Positions 1 to 6,944 of a DNA stretch of 12,556 nucleotides are shown here, one piece after another; the first letter of the stretch is position 1; every line of letters begins with the position of its first letter. The position numbers and the translations under genes are program-made. Source of the stretch: an uncultured Clostridium sp. (lineage in GTDB: Bacteria; Bacillota; Clostridia; TANB77; CAG-508); the NCBI GenBank assembly GCA_946497585.1, contig CAMMLF010000043.1:1-12556 (forward strand). Reading direction: 5' to 3'. The notes under the pieces were generated by a model that was not told the DNA's origin, did no database searches, and saw nothing but the letters and a program-made list of their open reading frames with translations.

Positions 1-128
1 TCAATCCTGATGAAGTAAGACAAGCATTAATGGAAAGAAGTCAAAGAATGGAAAAAGTAAAAAATGCGCCAAAAGTACAACCTCAAGCTACACAAAATAC
101 AAATTCTAGTGACGACTATGGGTTTTAA
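1..128 (+). CDS. 3' end of a gene, possibly a single-stranded DNA-binding protein (partial)
   Basis: An open frame enters from the left edge (first full codon at 3) and stops with TAA at 126-128, giving 41 visible residues. The first part is charged and looks helical (begins NPDEVRQALMERSQ). It is followed by a Gln/Asn/Thr/Pro-rich, probably disordered stretch and ends SSDDYGF. A disordered linker followed by an acidic tip ending in Phe is the layout of bacterial and phage SSB C-terminal tails, which recruit partner proteins. Phage SSB genes are also often next to Sak-type annealing or recombination ATPases, as here. The OB-fold that would prove the assignment lies outside the window, so SSB is an inference. 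The next start codon is 39 bases downstream of the stop, so the two genes could be co-transcribed. Confidence 0.4.
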   Translation, partial: NPDEVRQALMERSQRMEKVKNAPKVQPQATQNTNSSDDYGF

Positions 129-137
129 TCCATAGTC
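114..137 (+). other. Perfect 8-bp stem-loop spanning the stop codon of the first gene
   Basis: GACTATGG (114-121) is the exact inverted complement of CCATAGTC (130-137), with an 8-base loop that contains the TAA stop. Half the stem pairs are G:C, which is high for this sequence. No U-run follows, so it is a poor rho-independent terminator. It could protect or mark an mRNA 3' end, or modulate translation of the next gene, whose ribosome site lies 17 bases beyond the stem. Function is unknown. Confidence 0.4.
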
Positions 138-167
138 TCTTGGAATATTATGTAGGAGGTATAAAAA

Positions 168-1151
168 ATGATAGATTTATTAAATTTACAACCAGTAACA
201 ATAAATAAAGATTTAAAAGGAAAATATATTTTAATTTATGGACAACCAAAAATTGGAAAGACTACTTTAGCTGCGCAATTTCCAAGAAACTTATTATTAG
301 CTTTTGAACCAGGTTATAATGCTTTAAATAACAAAATGGTTCAACCAATTACAAAATGGGCAGAATTTAAAACTGTATTAAGACAATTAGAAAGACCAGA
401 AGTAAAAGAAAAATTTGACACTATTACTATTGATACCGCAGATATTGCTTGGGACTATTGTGAAAAATATATCTGTTCTTCTAATATTAATGAACAAACA
501 GGAGAAACTCCAAAAACTATTGGAGAAATTCCTTGGGGTAAAGGTTATGACTTATGTAAAAAAGAATTCGATGGCACATTAAGACAAATTGCTATGGCTG
601 GATATGGTTTAGTAATTATTTCTCACGAAACAACAAGAACTATAAAAACAGAGTCTGGTCAAGAATTTCAAAAAATTATGCCAACATTAGCTGAAAGACC
701 AAAACTTATTGTTAATAGATTAGTTGATATTATTGCTTATTTAAGAATATCAACAGAAGATGGAAAAAGATATATTTATACAAGAGGAAATGAAAGATTT
801 GAAGCAGGTTCTCGTTTCCCTTATTTAACTCCAAAAATTGAAATGACTTATGATAATTTAGTTGAAGAATTATATAAGGCAATTGAGCAACAAGCAAAAG
901 AAGATAATACAGTATTAACAGACAAACCTACTAATAATTTTTATGAAGAAGGAAGAAAGTTTGAAGAAGTTATAGCGGAAGCGCAAGACGTATTCAAAAA
1001 ATTATTAGAAAAAGATAAAGAAAAATATGCAACTGAAATGAACGCAATTATTTTAAAAACTTTTGGAAAACCAATAAAATTATCAGAAACTACTCCTGAC
1101 CAACAAGAACTTGTTGAAGTAGTGCTTGATGAATGGAAAAGTTTGTTATAA
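168..1151 (+). CDS. RecA-fold AAA_24 / Sak4-like phage ATPase
   Basis: This 327-residue protein is probably an ATP-dependent single-strand annealing or recombination protein acting on phage DNA with an SSB. A Walker A loop is visible at residues 25-32 (GQPKIGKT). A hydrophobic Walker B-like strand ends in Asp at 84-89 (DTITID). A sensor-like strand ends in Ser-His-Glu at 152-154, and an Arg/Gly-rich segment (YTRGNERFEAGSR) is typical of the AAA_24/Sak4 family. The C-terminal 70 or so residues are charged and probably an accessory helical region. The start is the ATG at 168, preceded by AGGAGG at 154-159 with 8 bases of spacing. The stop codon lies at the base of a terminator stem, so this gene closes a transcription unit begun upstream, separate from the helicase-primase operon. 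The family call is strong. The annealing role rests on family knowledge, not on anything visible here. Confidence 0.85.
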   Translation: MIDLLNLQPVTINKDLKGKYILIYGQPKIGKTTLAAQFPRNLLLAFEPGYNALNNKMVQPITKWAEFKTVLRQLERPEVKEKFDTITIDTADIAWDYCEKYICSSNINEQTGETPKTIGEIPWGKGYDLCKKEFDGTLRQIAMAGYGLVIISHETTRTIKTESGQEFQKIMPTLAERPKLIVNRLVDIIAYLRISTEDGKRYIYTRGNERFEAGSRFPYLTPKIEMTYDNLVEELYKAIEQQAKEDNTVLTDKPTNNFYEEGRKFEEVIAEAQDVFKKLLEKDKEKYATEMNAIILKTFGKPIKLSETTPDQQELVEVVLDEWKSLL

Positions 1152-1178
1152 GAGTAGATATTAAGTCTACTCTTTTTT
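1150..1178 (+). terminator. Rho-independent terminator after the Sak4-like gene
   Basis: AAGAGTAGA (1150-1158) pairs with TCTACTCTT (1166-1174) to give a 9-bp stem with a 7-base loop, followed at once by more T residues (T-run 1173-1178). The stem starts inside the TAA stop codon (1149-1151), a very compact arrangement. A promoter begins three bases after the T-run, so the element separates the upstream unit from the replication operon. Confidence 0.85.
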
Positions 1179-1180
1179 AT

Positions 1181-1209
1181 TTGACTTTTTCTTCAAAATA
1201 TGATATAAT
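1181..1209 (+). promoter_or_regulatory. SigA-type promoter with extended -10, driving the replication operon
   Basis: The -35 box is TTGACT (1181-1186) and the -10 box is a perfect TATAAT (1204-1209), with exactly 17 bases between them. TGA directly precedes the -10, giving an extended -10 element. The expected start of transcription is near 1216-1217. The box quality and the terminator just upstream make this a likely strong housekeeping-sigma promoter for the genes from 1240 through the primase, exonuclease and 3D protein. No obvious operator repeat overlaps it. Confidence 0.9.
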
Positions 1210-1229
1210 TATATTATAAGATTTAAAAT

Positions 1230-1234
1230 GGAGG
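1230..1234 (+). promoter_or_regulatory. Ribosome binding site that fixes the start at 1240
   Basis: GGAGG lies 5 bases before the ATG at 1240. The earlier in-frame ATG at 1228 overlaps this site, has no ribosome site of its own, and would sit only about a dozen bases from the predicted transcription start. The 1240 start is therefore preferred. Confidence 0.85.
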
Positions 1235-1239
1235 AAGAA

Positions 1240-1728
1240 ATGCTAGTTATATGTCAACAATGTAAGAAAAAAACGTTAGATAAGAAAGATGCAGTAAGAA
1301 TAGATGAAAAGAATTTTCATAAAGATTGCGCTCAAGAGTATTTAGATAAAAAAGAATTACAAAATACAGTTTGTAGAGTTTTAAAATTGAAGGCGCCAGG
1401 ACCAAAGAATAATATGTTAATTGAAAAATATCATAAAGATGGTTATACTTATAAAGGAATGACTAATGCCTTGGTTTATCATTATGATATTAAAAAAGGA
1501 AATGCAAATAAAGCAAATGAGAGAATTGGAATAATACCTTGGGTTTATGAGGAGGCACAGGAGTATTTTAAGAAAATGGAAAAAAGAAATAGAGATATTA
1601 TAAATTCAGTTGAAAAATTTAAAGATAAAGAAGAAGAATATAATTATGTAAGAGTTAAAAAAGTAGAAAGAAAACCTTTAGTAAAACCAGTAGAATTTAC
1701 AAATCCATTTGAAGAAATAGAAGAATAG
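1240..1728 (+). CDS. Small zinc-knuckle-like protein, first gene of the replication operon, function unknown
   Basis: I do not recognise a named family. From the preferred start the protein has 162 residues. The N-terminus has a Cys-x2-Cys (C5, C8) and His-x2-Cys (H27, C30) arrangement that could bind one zinc ion. The middle has a compact Gly/Tyr-rich segment (DGYTYKGMTNALVYHYDI), then a short hydrophobic stretch (IGIIPWVYEEA) and a long Lys/Glu-rich helical tail. There is no signal peptide or membrane segment. It is the promoter-proximal gene, 12 bases before the helicase, so a replication role is plausible, for example a helicase loader, primosome accessory or DNA-binding regulator. None of these is shown by the sequence. 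Starting at 1228 would add only four residues. Confidence 0.75.
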   Translation: MLVICQQCKKKTLDKKDAVRIDEKNFHKDCAQEYLDKKELQNTVCRVLKLKAPGPKNNMLIEKYHKDGYTYKGMTNALVYHYDIKKGNANKANERIGIIPWVYEEAQEYFKKMEKRNRDIINSVEKFKDKEEEYNYVRVKKVERKPLVKPVEFTNPFEEIEE

Positions 1729-1734
1729 AGGTGG
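1728..1734 (+). promoter_or_regulatory. Ribosome binding site for the TTG-initiated helicase gene
   Basis: GAGGTGG overlaps the last base of the preceding stop codon and lies 6 bases before a TTG at 1741. No in-frame ATG lies near this site, and the first methionine codon downstream would remove part of the DnaB N-terminal domain. The TTG is therefore the likely start. Confidence 0.75.
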
Positions 1735-1740
1735 TAGTAA

Positions 1741-3363
1741 TTGTCAGCATTAACAGACAAAAACGCAATTTTACAAGTAATTGGTTGCTTAATAAAGGCG
1801 CCAGTTTTATTAGCTGACTCAAAATATATTATAACTAAAAAAGATTTTGATGTTCCACTTGCAAATATGATTTTTCAAGTAATAAATAATTTGTTCAGTA
1901 ATTATAGAATGAATGAAATAAGTATTGTTGATATTGATAATTATTTACAACAAATGGAAGGAGCTTATGATAGCTTTAAAAAACAAAATGGAATTCAATA
2001 TTTAAATGATTGTATAGAATTATCTAATTTAAACAGTTTTGATTTTTATTATAATCGAATGAAAAAATTTAGCGCGTTGAGAGCATTAAAAAAAGATGGT
2101 TTTAATATAAAAAATTTTTATGATGAAGAAGAATTAAATGTAGTTAAGCAAGAGAAACAAATACAAAAATTAGATGAAATGTCTATTGAAGATATTTTTG
2201 ACTATTATTTAAAAGACATAAATGATTTACAGTGTGATTATATTTGTAAAGATGATACAGAACAAGGAAGAATTTCAGATGGAGTAGAGAAATTATTAGA
2301 TGAATTAGAACAAAATCCAGAAATTGGGATACCATTACAAGGGAAAATTTATAATACTTTAACAAGAGGAGCTAGATTAAAGAAATTTTATTTAATTAGT
2401 GGTGCTTCTGGAACAGGAAAAACAAGACAAATGGTTGGTCATGCGTGTGTAATTGCTTATCCAGAAAGATATAATACAAAATTAAAAAAATGGACAAAAG
2501 TTGGAGAAGGTCAAAGAATATTGTTTTTCGCAACAGAGATGGAAAAAGAAGAAATACAAACAATGATTTTGGCGCATTTATCAGCAGTTAATGAAGATAA
2601 GATTTTAAATAACAAATATGAAAATCCTGAGGAAAAACAAAGAGTAAGAGATGCTATTAAAGTTTTAGAAAAATATCAGGATAATTTTATTTTTGTTAGA
2701 GTTGGAGACCCAAGTATAGCACAAATAAAAACTTTAATTAGGCAACAAGTTTTAGAATATGATATACAATATGTTTTTTATGATTATATTTTTAGTAGTC
2801 CAGGTTTGTTAAAAGAATATAGAGATTTAAATTTAAGAGAAGATGTAATTTTAATGATGGCAAGTATTGCTCTTAAAGATTTAGCAAACGAATTAGAAAT
2901 TTTTGTAATGAGTGGTACTCAATTAAATGAAAAATGGAAAGAATATAAGGGAATTCGTGATTATAATTTAATTAGAGGTTCAAAAGCAATAGCAGATAAA
3001 ATTGATGTTGGAGGAATAAGTTTACCTTTAACACAAGAAGAACATGATAACGTAGACCAAATCGCGCGAAAACTTAATTTAGATTTACCAACTCAAGTTC
3101 AAGATATGTATAAAATTCGTAGAGGAAAATATAATAGAGTAAGAATTTGGAGTAGAGTTGATTTGGGAACTTGTAGAACAGAAGATTTGTTTTTAACAGA
3201 CCAAAACTTTAATTATATTCCTATAACTACTAATAAATATATTTTTGAAGATGAAATGGGAAGTATTATAAATCAAGAGAAAATGGAAGAAGAAAGAAAG
3301 GAGTTAAAAGAAAATATGGAAGATAAAAAAGAAAAAGTACTTTCTTTTGATGACTTATTATGA
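1741..3363 (+). CDS. dnaB: DnaB-type replicative DNA helicase
   Basis: This 540-residue hexameric-type helicase would unwind DNA at the phage fork and partner with the primase encoded next. Residues about 5-115 resemble the DnaB N-terminal helical domain. A linker of roughly 80 residues follows, then a RecA-fold motor. The motor has Walker A GASGTGKT at 221-228, a catalytic-Glu motif ATEME around E266, Walker B with Asp348, the SGTQLN motif at 391-396, the RGSKAIADKID segment from about 412, and the basic KIRRGK arginine-finger region at 458-463. Bacterial DnaB is usually about 450 residues. The extra length is mostly an extended N-terminal/linker region and an acidic, Lys-rich C-terminal tail. 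The gene begins with TTG and overlaps the primase by four bases (ATGA), so the two are probably translationally coupled. Confidence 0.92.
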   Translation: MSALTDKNAILQVIGCLIKAPVLLADSKYIITKKDFDVPLANMIFQVINNLFSNYRMNEISIVDIDNYLQQMEGAYDSFKKQNGIQYLNDCIELSNLNSFDFYYNRMKKFSALRALKKDGFNIKNFYDEEELNVVKQEKQIQKLDEMSIEDIFDYYLKDINDLQCDYICKDDTEQGRISDGVEKLLDELEQNPEIGIPLQGKIYNTLTRGARLKKFYLISGASGTGKTRQMVGHACVIAYPERYNTKLKKWTKVGEGQRILFFATEMEKEEIQTMILAHLSAVNEDKILNNKYENPEEKQRVRDAIKVLEKYQDNFIFVRVGDPSIAQIKTLIRQQVLEYDIQYVFYDYIFSSPGLLKEYRDLNLREDVILMMASIALKDLANELEIFVMSGTQLNEKWKEYKGIRDYNLIRGSKAIADKIDVGGISLPLTQEEHDNVDQIARKLNLDLPTQVQDMYKIRRGKYNRVRIWSRVDLGTCRTEDLFLTDQNFNYIPITTNKYIFEDEMGSIINQEKMEEERKELKENMEDKKEKVLSFDDLL

Positions 3364-4433
3364 AAATAAATTTACAAGAATTAAGAGAAAAATTAAGTGA
3401 AAATCAGATAATAGATATTGTTACTAAGTTGGGCGCGGACAGGTATGAAGATAGAGAAAATTGTATTGTTTTTCCTACTATCTGTCATAATCCAAGAGAA
3501 AATGAAGCTTCAATGAAGTTATATTATTATAAAGAAAATTATATGTTTCATTGTTATACAGAGTGTAGTGAAAACTTCGATATATTTGATTTAATAAAGA
3601 GAGTTAAAGAAGTAAATCATGAAGAATATAATTTTTATAATATAGTATACTCAATCGCCGACTTAGTCGAGTACAATATTTTTAGCGATACTACAAATGA
3701 AAGTTACATTAGTAATATAGACAGATTTAAAAACAATAATGAAGAAATAAATTTGTTGGAATATAATTCAAACGTATTGAATTTGTTTAGGAAATATTAT
3801 ACAGTAGAATGGCTTGATGAAGGAATAAGTAAAAAAGCTATGGAAAAGTTTAATATATTATATTATGATTATAAAAATAAAATAGTAATTCCACATTATA
3901 GTATAGAAGGGAAGTTAATTGGTATCAGAGGAAGAAGTTTAGACCCACAAGAAGCAGAACTGTATGGAAAATATACACCTTTAAAAGTAGAAAATACTTT
4001 ATATAGACATCCTCTTTCTTTTAATTTATATGGTTTGTATGAGAATAAGGAGAATATAAGGAGATATAAAACAGCTATAATTTTTGAAGGTGAAAAGAGT
4101 GTTTTAAAATATGATGATATGTATGATACTAATATAGCAGTAGCAAGTTGTGGTAGTAATTTAAATTATAGACAAATTGAATTACTAGTGAAAGAATGTC
4201 AAGTTAATAATATCATAATTGCTTATGATAAAGAATTTGAAAATTTTGCTAGTAAAGAAGCAGTTAATTATTATAACAAGTTAAAAAAGATATGTGGTAA
4301 ATATAATAATTATTGTAATTTTTCTTTCTTATTTGATTTTAATAATTTATTAAAAATAAAAGATAGTCCAATTGACAGAGGAAAAGAAATTTTTGAACAA
4401 TTGATGAAGAATAAAGTACAAGTGAGGTTATAA
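3360..4433 (+). CDS. dnaG: DnaG-type primase with Toprim domain
   Basis: This 357-residue protein would make RNA primers for the polymerase. The N-terminus has a degenerate CHC2-like zinc-binding region: C42-H43, then C65 and C69, with the aromatic strand between them typical of this fold. The core resembles the DnaG catalytic domain: a GIRGRSL segment, then a Toprim fold with the acidic motif FEGEKS (E243), the glycine-containing ASCGSN turn, and IIAYDKE (D290, E292) as the metal-binding pair. It is much shorter than cellular DnaG (about 600 residues) and seems to lack a full C-terminal helicase-binding domain, as in many phage primases. There is no clear ribosome site. The ATG shares four bases with the helicase stop, so translation probably depends on re-initiation. 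Confidence 0.88.
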   Translation: MKINLQELREKLSENQIIDIVTKLGADRYEDRENCIVFPTICHNPRENEASMKLYYYKENYMFHCYTECSENFDIFDLIKRVKEVNHEEYNFYNIVYSIADLVEYNIFSDTTNESYISNIDRFKNNNEEINLLEYNSNVLNLFRKYYTVEWLDEGISKKAMEKFNILYYDYKNKIVIPHYSIEGKLIGIRGRSLDPQEAELYGKYTPLKVENTLYRHPLSFNLYGLYENKENIRRYKTAIIFEGEKSVLKYDDMYDTNIAVASCGSNLNYRQIELLVKECQVNNIIIAYDKEFENFASKEAVNYYNKLKKICGKYNNYCNFSFLFDFNNLLKIKDSPIDRGKEIFEQLMKNKVQVRL

Positions 4434-4439
4434 TTAGTA

Positions 4440-6155
4440 ATGAAATATGAACAAAAAAATAATTTAAAAGCAGACGAAGATTTTTTTAAAAATTTTCTTA
4501 AAGAAAGACATATTAAAGATTTGACGGCTTTTTTACATCCAACAGAAAAAGAACAATATGATTTTATGCTGTTAGACAATATTGTAACGGCAGCAAATTG
4601 TTTAATAAAACACGTAGAGAATAATGATAATATCTTTATACAAATAGATAGTGATACAGATGGTTATACTTCTGCCGCAATTATATATTTATATATGAAA
4701 AAAATAAATCCAAGTATCTGTATCGATTGGCGCGTTCACGATGGTAAACAACACGGTTTAATAGTTGATACAATACCAGAAGGTACTCAATTAGTAATCG
4801 CGCCAGATTCAAGTTCTAATGATTATGCACAACATAAAATTTTAAAAGAAAAAGGAATTGATATTATAGTTTTAGACCACCATATGGCTGATAATGGTTA
4901 TAGTGAGAACGCTATTGTAGTTAATAATCAATTATCAGAGAATTATCCTAATAAAAGTTTATGTGGTGCTGGAGTAACTTATAAATTTTGTTGTTGTTTA
5001 GATAGTATTTTAAATGTAAATTATGCACATTCTCTTATTGATTTGGCGGCAGTAGGAATGGTTGGAGATATGATGGAGCTATGTGATTTAGAAACAAGAT
5101 ATATAGTTGACGAAGGATTGCATAATATTACTAACTTTGGTCTTATGTCTATGATAGAAAAACAATCATTCTCGATGGGTAATAAAGTTACTCCAATAGG
5201 AATAGCATTTTATATAGTACCTTTAATTAACGCTCTAATTAGAGTTGGTACTCAAGAAGAAAAAGAAGTTCTTTTTGAAAGTTTTATAGACCCATTAAGA
5301 AAAGTTCCTAGTACAAAAAGAGGACATAAAGAAGGAGACATGGAAACAACTTGCGGTCAAGCTGTAAGAATTTGTACCAATGCAAAAAATAGACAAGACA
5401 GAATGAAATTAAAAGCATTTGAAACTTTAGATTTTAAAATACAAAAATTAGGTTTAGACGAACATAAAATTATAATTGTAGAAGTAGAAGACGAGGAAGA
5501 ATTTGATAATACGCTTACTGGATTAGTGGCAATGCAATTAGTTACAAAATATAAAAAACCAGTTTGTGTTGTTAGAATAAATTCTGAAGGATATTTAAGA
5601 GGTAGCGCAAGAGGAGTTAATCACGGTCCAATTCCTGATTTGAGACAATTTTTTATGGATAGTGGATATTTTGAATATGCTACTGGACATCCTAACGCAC
5701 ATGGAGTTTCTATTCTAAAAAGTAATTTAGATAAATTTATAAAATATGCAGATGAACAATTAAAAGATGTAGACTTCAATGAAAATGTGTATGAAGTAGA
5801 TTTAGTTATTGATAGTGAAAATAAATATTTGTCAGAAATTATAGGGGCTTTAGGAAGATTAGATGAAATTTGGGGACAAGGTATGGAAGAACCTTTAATA
5901 GCGATAGAAAATATTCATTTGAATAAACAAAATATACAAGCAATTGGCGCGAAGAAGGATACTGTCAAATTTACAGTTAATGGAATTACTTATATTAAAT
6001 TTAAAGATGAGACATTGTTAGAAAAACTTACAAAATATGATACTATGAATGTCACAATTTTAGGTCGCGCTAATTTAAATGAATGGATGGGAAATATTAC
6101 ACCTCAAATTATCATTGAAAACTATCAAATAATTGATACTACGTATGATTTTTAA
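4440..6155 (+). CDS. recJ: RecJ-like single-strand DNA exonuclease (DHH/DHHA1 family)
   Basis: This 571-residue protein is a phosphoesterase of the DHH superfamily, predicted to digest single-stranded DNA 5' to 3' during replication or recombination. The DHH core shows motif I DSDTDG (D70-G75), the signature Asp-His-His (146-148), and a motif IV-like GMVGDMM with D210. The DHHA1 part has RGSARG (387-392) and the GHPNAHG loop (416-422), the counterpart of the GGHxxAAG signature. The last 120 or so residues probably form the OB-like domain found in RecJ proteins. The length matches bacterial RecJ (about 550-580 residues). The start is 7 bases after the primase stop, with a modest GTGAGG site at 4422-4427. 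The neighbours place it with the replication fork. An oligoribonuclease role is less likely, since Nrn-type proteins are much shorter. Confidence 0.92.
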   Translation: MKYEQKNNLKADEDFFKNFLKERHIKDLTAFLHPTEKEQYDFMLLDNIVTAANCLIKHVENNDNIFIQIDSDTDGYTSAAIIYLYMKKINPSICIDWRVHDGKQHGLIVDTIPEGTQLVIAPDSSSNDYAQHKILKEKGIDIIVLDHHMADNGYSENAIVVNNQLSENYPNKSLCGAGVTYKFCCCLDSILNVNYAHSLIDLAAVGMVGDMMELCDLETRYIVDEGLHNITNFGLMSMIEKQSFSMGNKVTPIGIAFYIVPLINALIRVGTQEEKEVLFESFIDPLRKVPSTKRGHKEGDMETTCGQAVRICTNAKNRQDRMKLKAFETLDFKIQKLGLDEHKIIIVEVEDEEEFDNTLTGLVAMQLVTKYKKPVCVVRINSEGYLRGSARGVNHGPIPDLRQFFMDSGYFEYATGHPNAHGVSILKSNLDKFIKYADEQLKDVDFNENVYEVDLVIDSENKYLSEIIGALGRLDEIWGQGMEEPLIAIENIHLNKQNIQAIGAKKDTVKFTVNGITYIKFKDETLLEKLTKYDTMNVTILGRANLNEWMGNITPQIIIENYQIIDTTYDF

Positions 6156-6166
6156 AGGAGGAATAT

Positions 6167-6877
6167 ATGAATAAAAGTAAAAGAATGAGAAAAGGGAAAA
6201 TAAATAAAACAAAAGTTTTAAAAGGATTAGCTATTGTTTTAGTGGTAATAGCAGTATTTGTTGGAACAAATATTTATCAAAATAGAACCTTTGATGCAAA
6301 ATTGGTTAATAGTCAAACAGTAACAGAAGAACAATTAACTAATAAAGATGAAACCATTAAAAACTTAGAAAATCAAATTAACGAATTAAAACAAACACAA
6401 AATGATTTATTAAATAAACAAACAGAATTATTAAATAAGCAAACAGAATTAGAAAATAAAAATAAAGAATTGCAAAAACAAGTAGAAGCTGTAAAAGTTT
6501 CAAAAGCAAAAAAACAAACTACTGTCACTTCTCGTGGCAGTAGCACTTCTCGTACAGTTGAAGCAAGCGCGCAGCCTGTATCCTCTAATGAAAAATGGAT
6601 ATGGGCTAATGTTAGTGCTTATTGTTCTTGTGCAAAATGTTGTGGAAAAACAAATGGTATAACTGCTTCTGGTACAACCGCAACTGCCGGAAGAACTATT
6701 GCGGCTCCAAGCAATTATAGTTTTGGAACTAAAATTGAATTAGAAGGATTGGGAACTTATACAGTTGAAGATAGAGGTGGCGCAATCAAAGGAAATAAAA
6801 TTGATGTATATATGGATAGTCATCAAGCTGCACTAAATTTTGGAAGAAAACAAGTTAGAATGAGAGTTATACAATAA
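6167..6877 (+). CDS. Membrane-anchored coiled-coil protein with 3D (cell-wall) domain
   Basis: This 236-residue protein starts with a strongly basic cytoplasmic stretch, then one hydrophobic segment at about 17-34 that serves as an anchor or uncleaved signal. Next come a predicted coiled coil (about 50-112), a Ser/Thr-rich linker (about 115-140), and a C-terminal 3D domain from about 147. The domain keeps the Cys motif YCSCAKCCG (152-160), the SGTTATAGRTIAA segment, and the three Asp that name the family (D202, D213, D217). 3D domains resemble the MltA double-psi barrel and occur in Firmicute peptidoglycan hydrolases and transglycosylases such as YocH and YuiC. The ribosome site AAGGAGG (6155-6161) is ideal and touches the RecJ stop, so the gene ends the first replication operon. 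A cell-wall protein here is odd by function, but from memory the SPbeta replication region has one (YorM, of similar length). Confidence 0.87.
   Translation: MNKSKRMRKGKINKTKVLKGLAIVLVVIAVFVGTNIYQNRTFDAKLVNSQTVTEEQLTNKDETIKNLENQINELKQTQNDLLNKQTELLNKQTELENKNKELQKQVEAVKVSKAKKQTTVTSRGSSTSRTVEASAQPVSSNEKWIWANVSAYCSCAKCCGKTNGITASGTTATAGRTIAAPSNYSFGTKIELEGLGTYTVEDRGGAIKGNKIDVYMDSHQAALNFGRKQVRMRVIQ
6407..6448 (+). repeat. Tandem 21-base repeat encoding coiled-coil heptads
   Basis: Two head-to-tail copies of a 21-base unit, differing at one base (AAA versus AAG), encode LLNKQTE twice (residues 81-94) in the 3D protein. A diverged third heptad follows. The unit equals one heptad, so copy-number change would lengthen or shorten the stalk without breaking frame. 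Confidence 0.85.
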
Positions 6878-6882
6878 AAGTC

Positions 6883-6911
6883 TTGAAAAAAGATAAGATT
6901 TGTGATATACT
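6883..6911 (+). promoter_or_regulatory. SigA-type promoter with extended -10, driving the polymerase gene
   Basis: The -35 box is TTGAAA (6883-6888) and the -10 box is TATACT (6906-6911), with 17 bases between them and TGA just before the -10 (extended element). The predicted transcription start is near 6917, giving a leader of about 28 bases before the GTG start. The design copies the promoter at 1181-1209: same spacing and same TGA. No terminator separates it from the upstream gene, so the polymerase may be read both from here and by read-through. Confidence 0.85.
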
Positions 6912-6928
6912 AATAGTAGATAAAAAAT

Positions 6929-6936
6929 AAAGGAGG
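6929..6936 (+). promoter_or_regulatory. Strong ribosome binding site for the GTG-initiated polymerase gene
   Basis: AAAGGAGG lies 8 bases before a GTG at 6945. The next residues match the expected N-terminus of a DnaE PHP domain (SYTSLHCHSDYS), so the GTG is the start. A rare start codon with an ideal ribosome site may set polymerase level. Confidence 0.85.
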
Positions 6937-6944
6937 AATTTTAA

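Noticed and set aside
114..137. Rho-independent terminator at the first gene end
   Set aside because: The stem is good, but it is followed by TCTTGGAAT and not a T-run, so termination is unlikely.
1228..1239. Upstream in-frame ATG as the start of the zinc-knuckle gene
   Set aside because: It overlaps the GGAGG that serves the ATG at 1240, has no ribosome site of its own, and lies only about 12 bases from the predicted transcription start.
2183..2365. Reverse-strand open frame within the helicase gene
   Set aside because: It is an antisense shadow of a strong coding frame: no ribosome site, and composition typical of the complement of AT-rich coding DNA.
4310..4579. Reverse-strand open frame across the primase/RecJ junction
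   Set aside because: No ribosome site or promoter, and it covers the ends of two well-supported genes. It is a chance frame.
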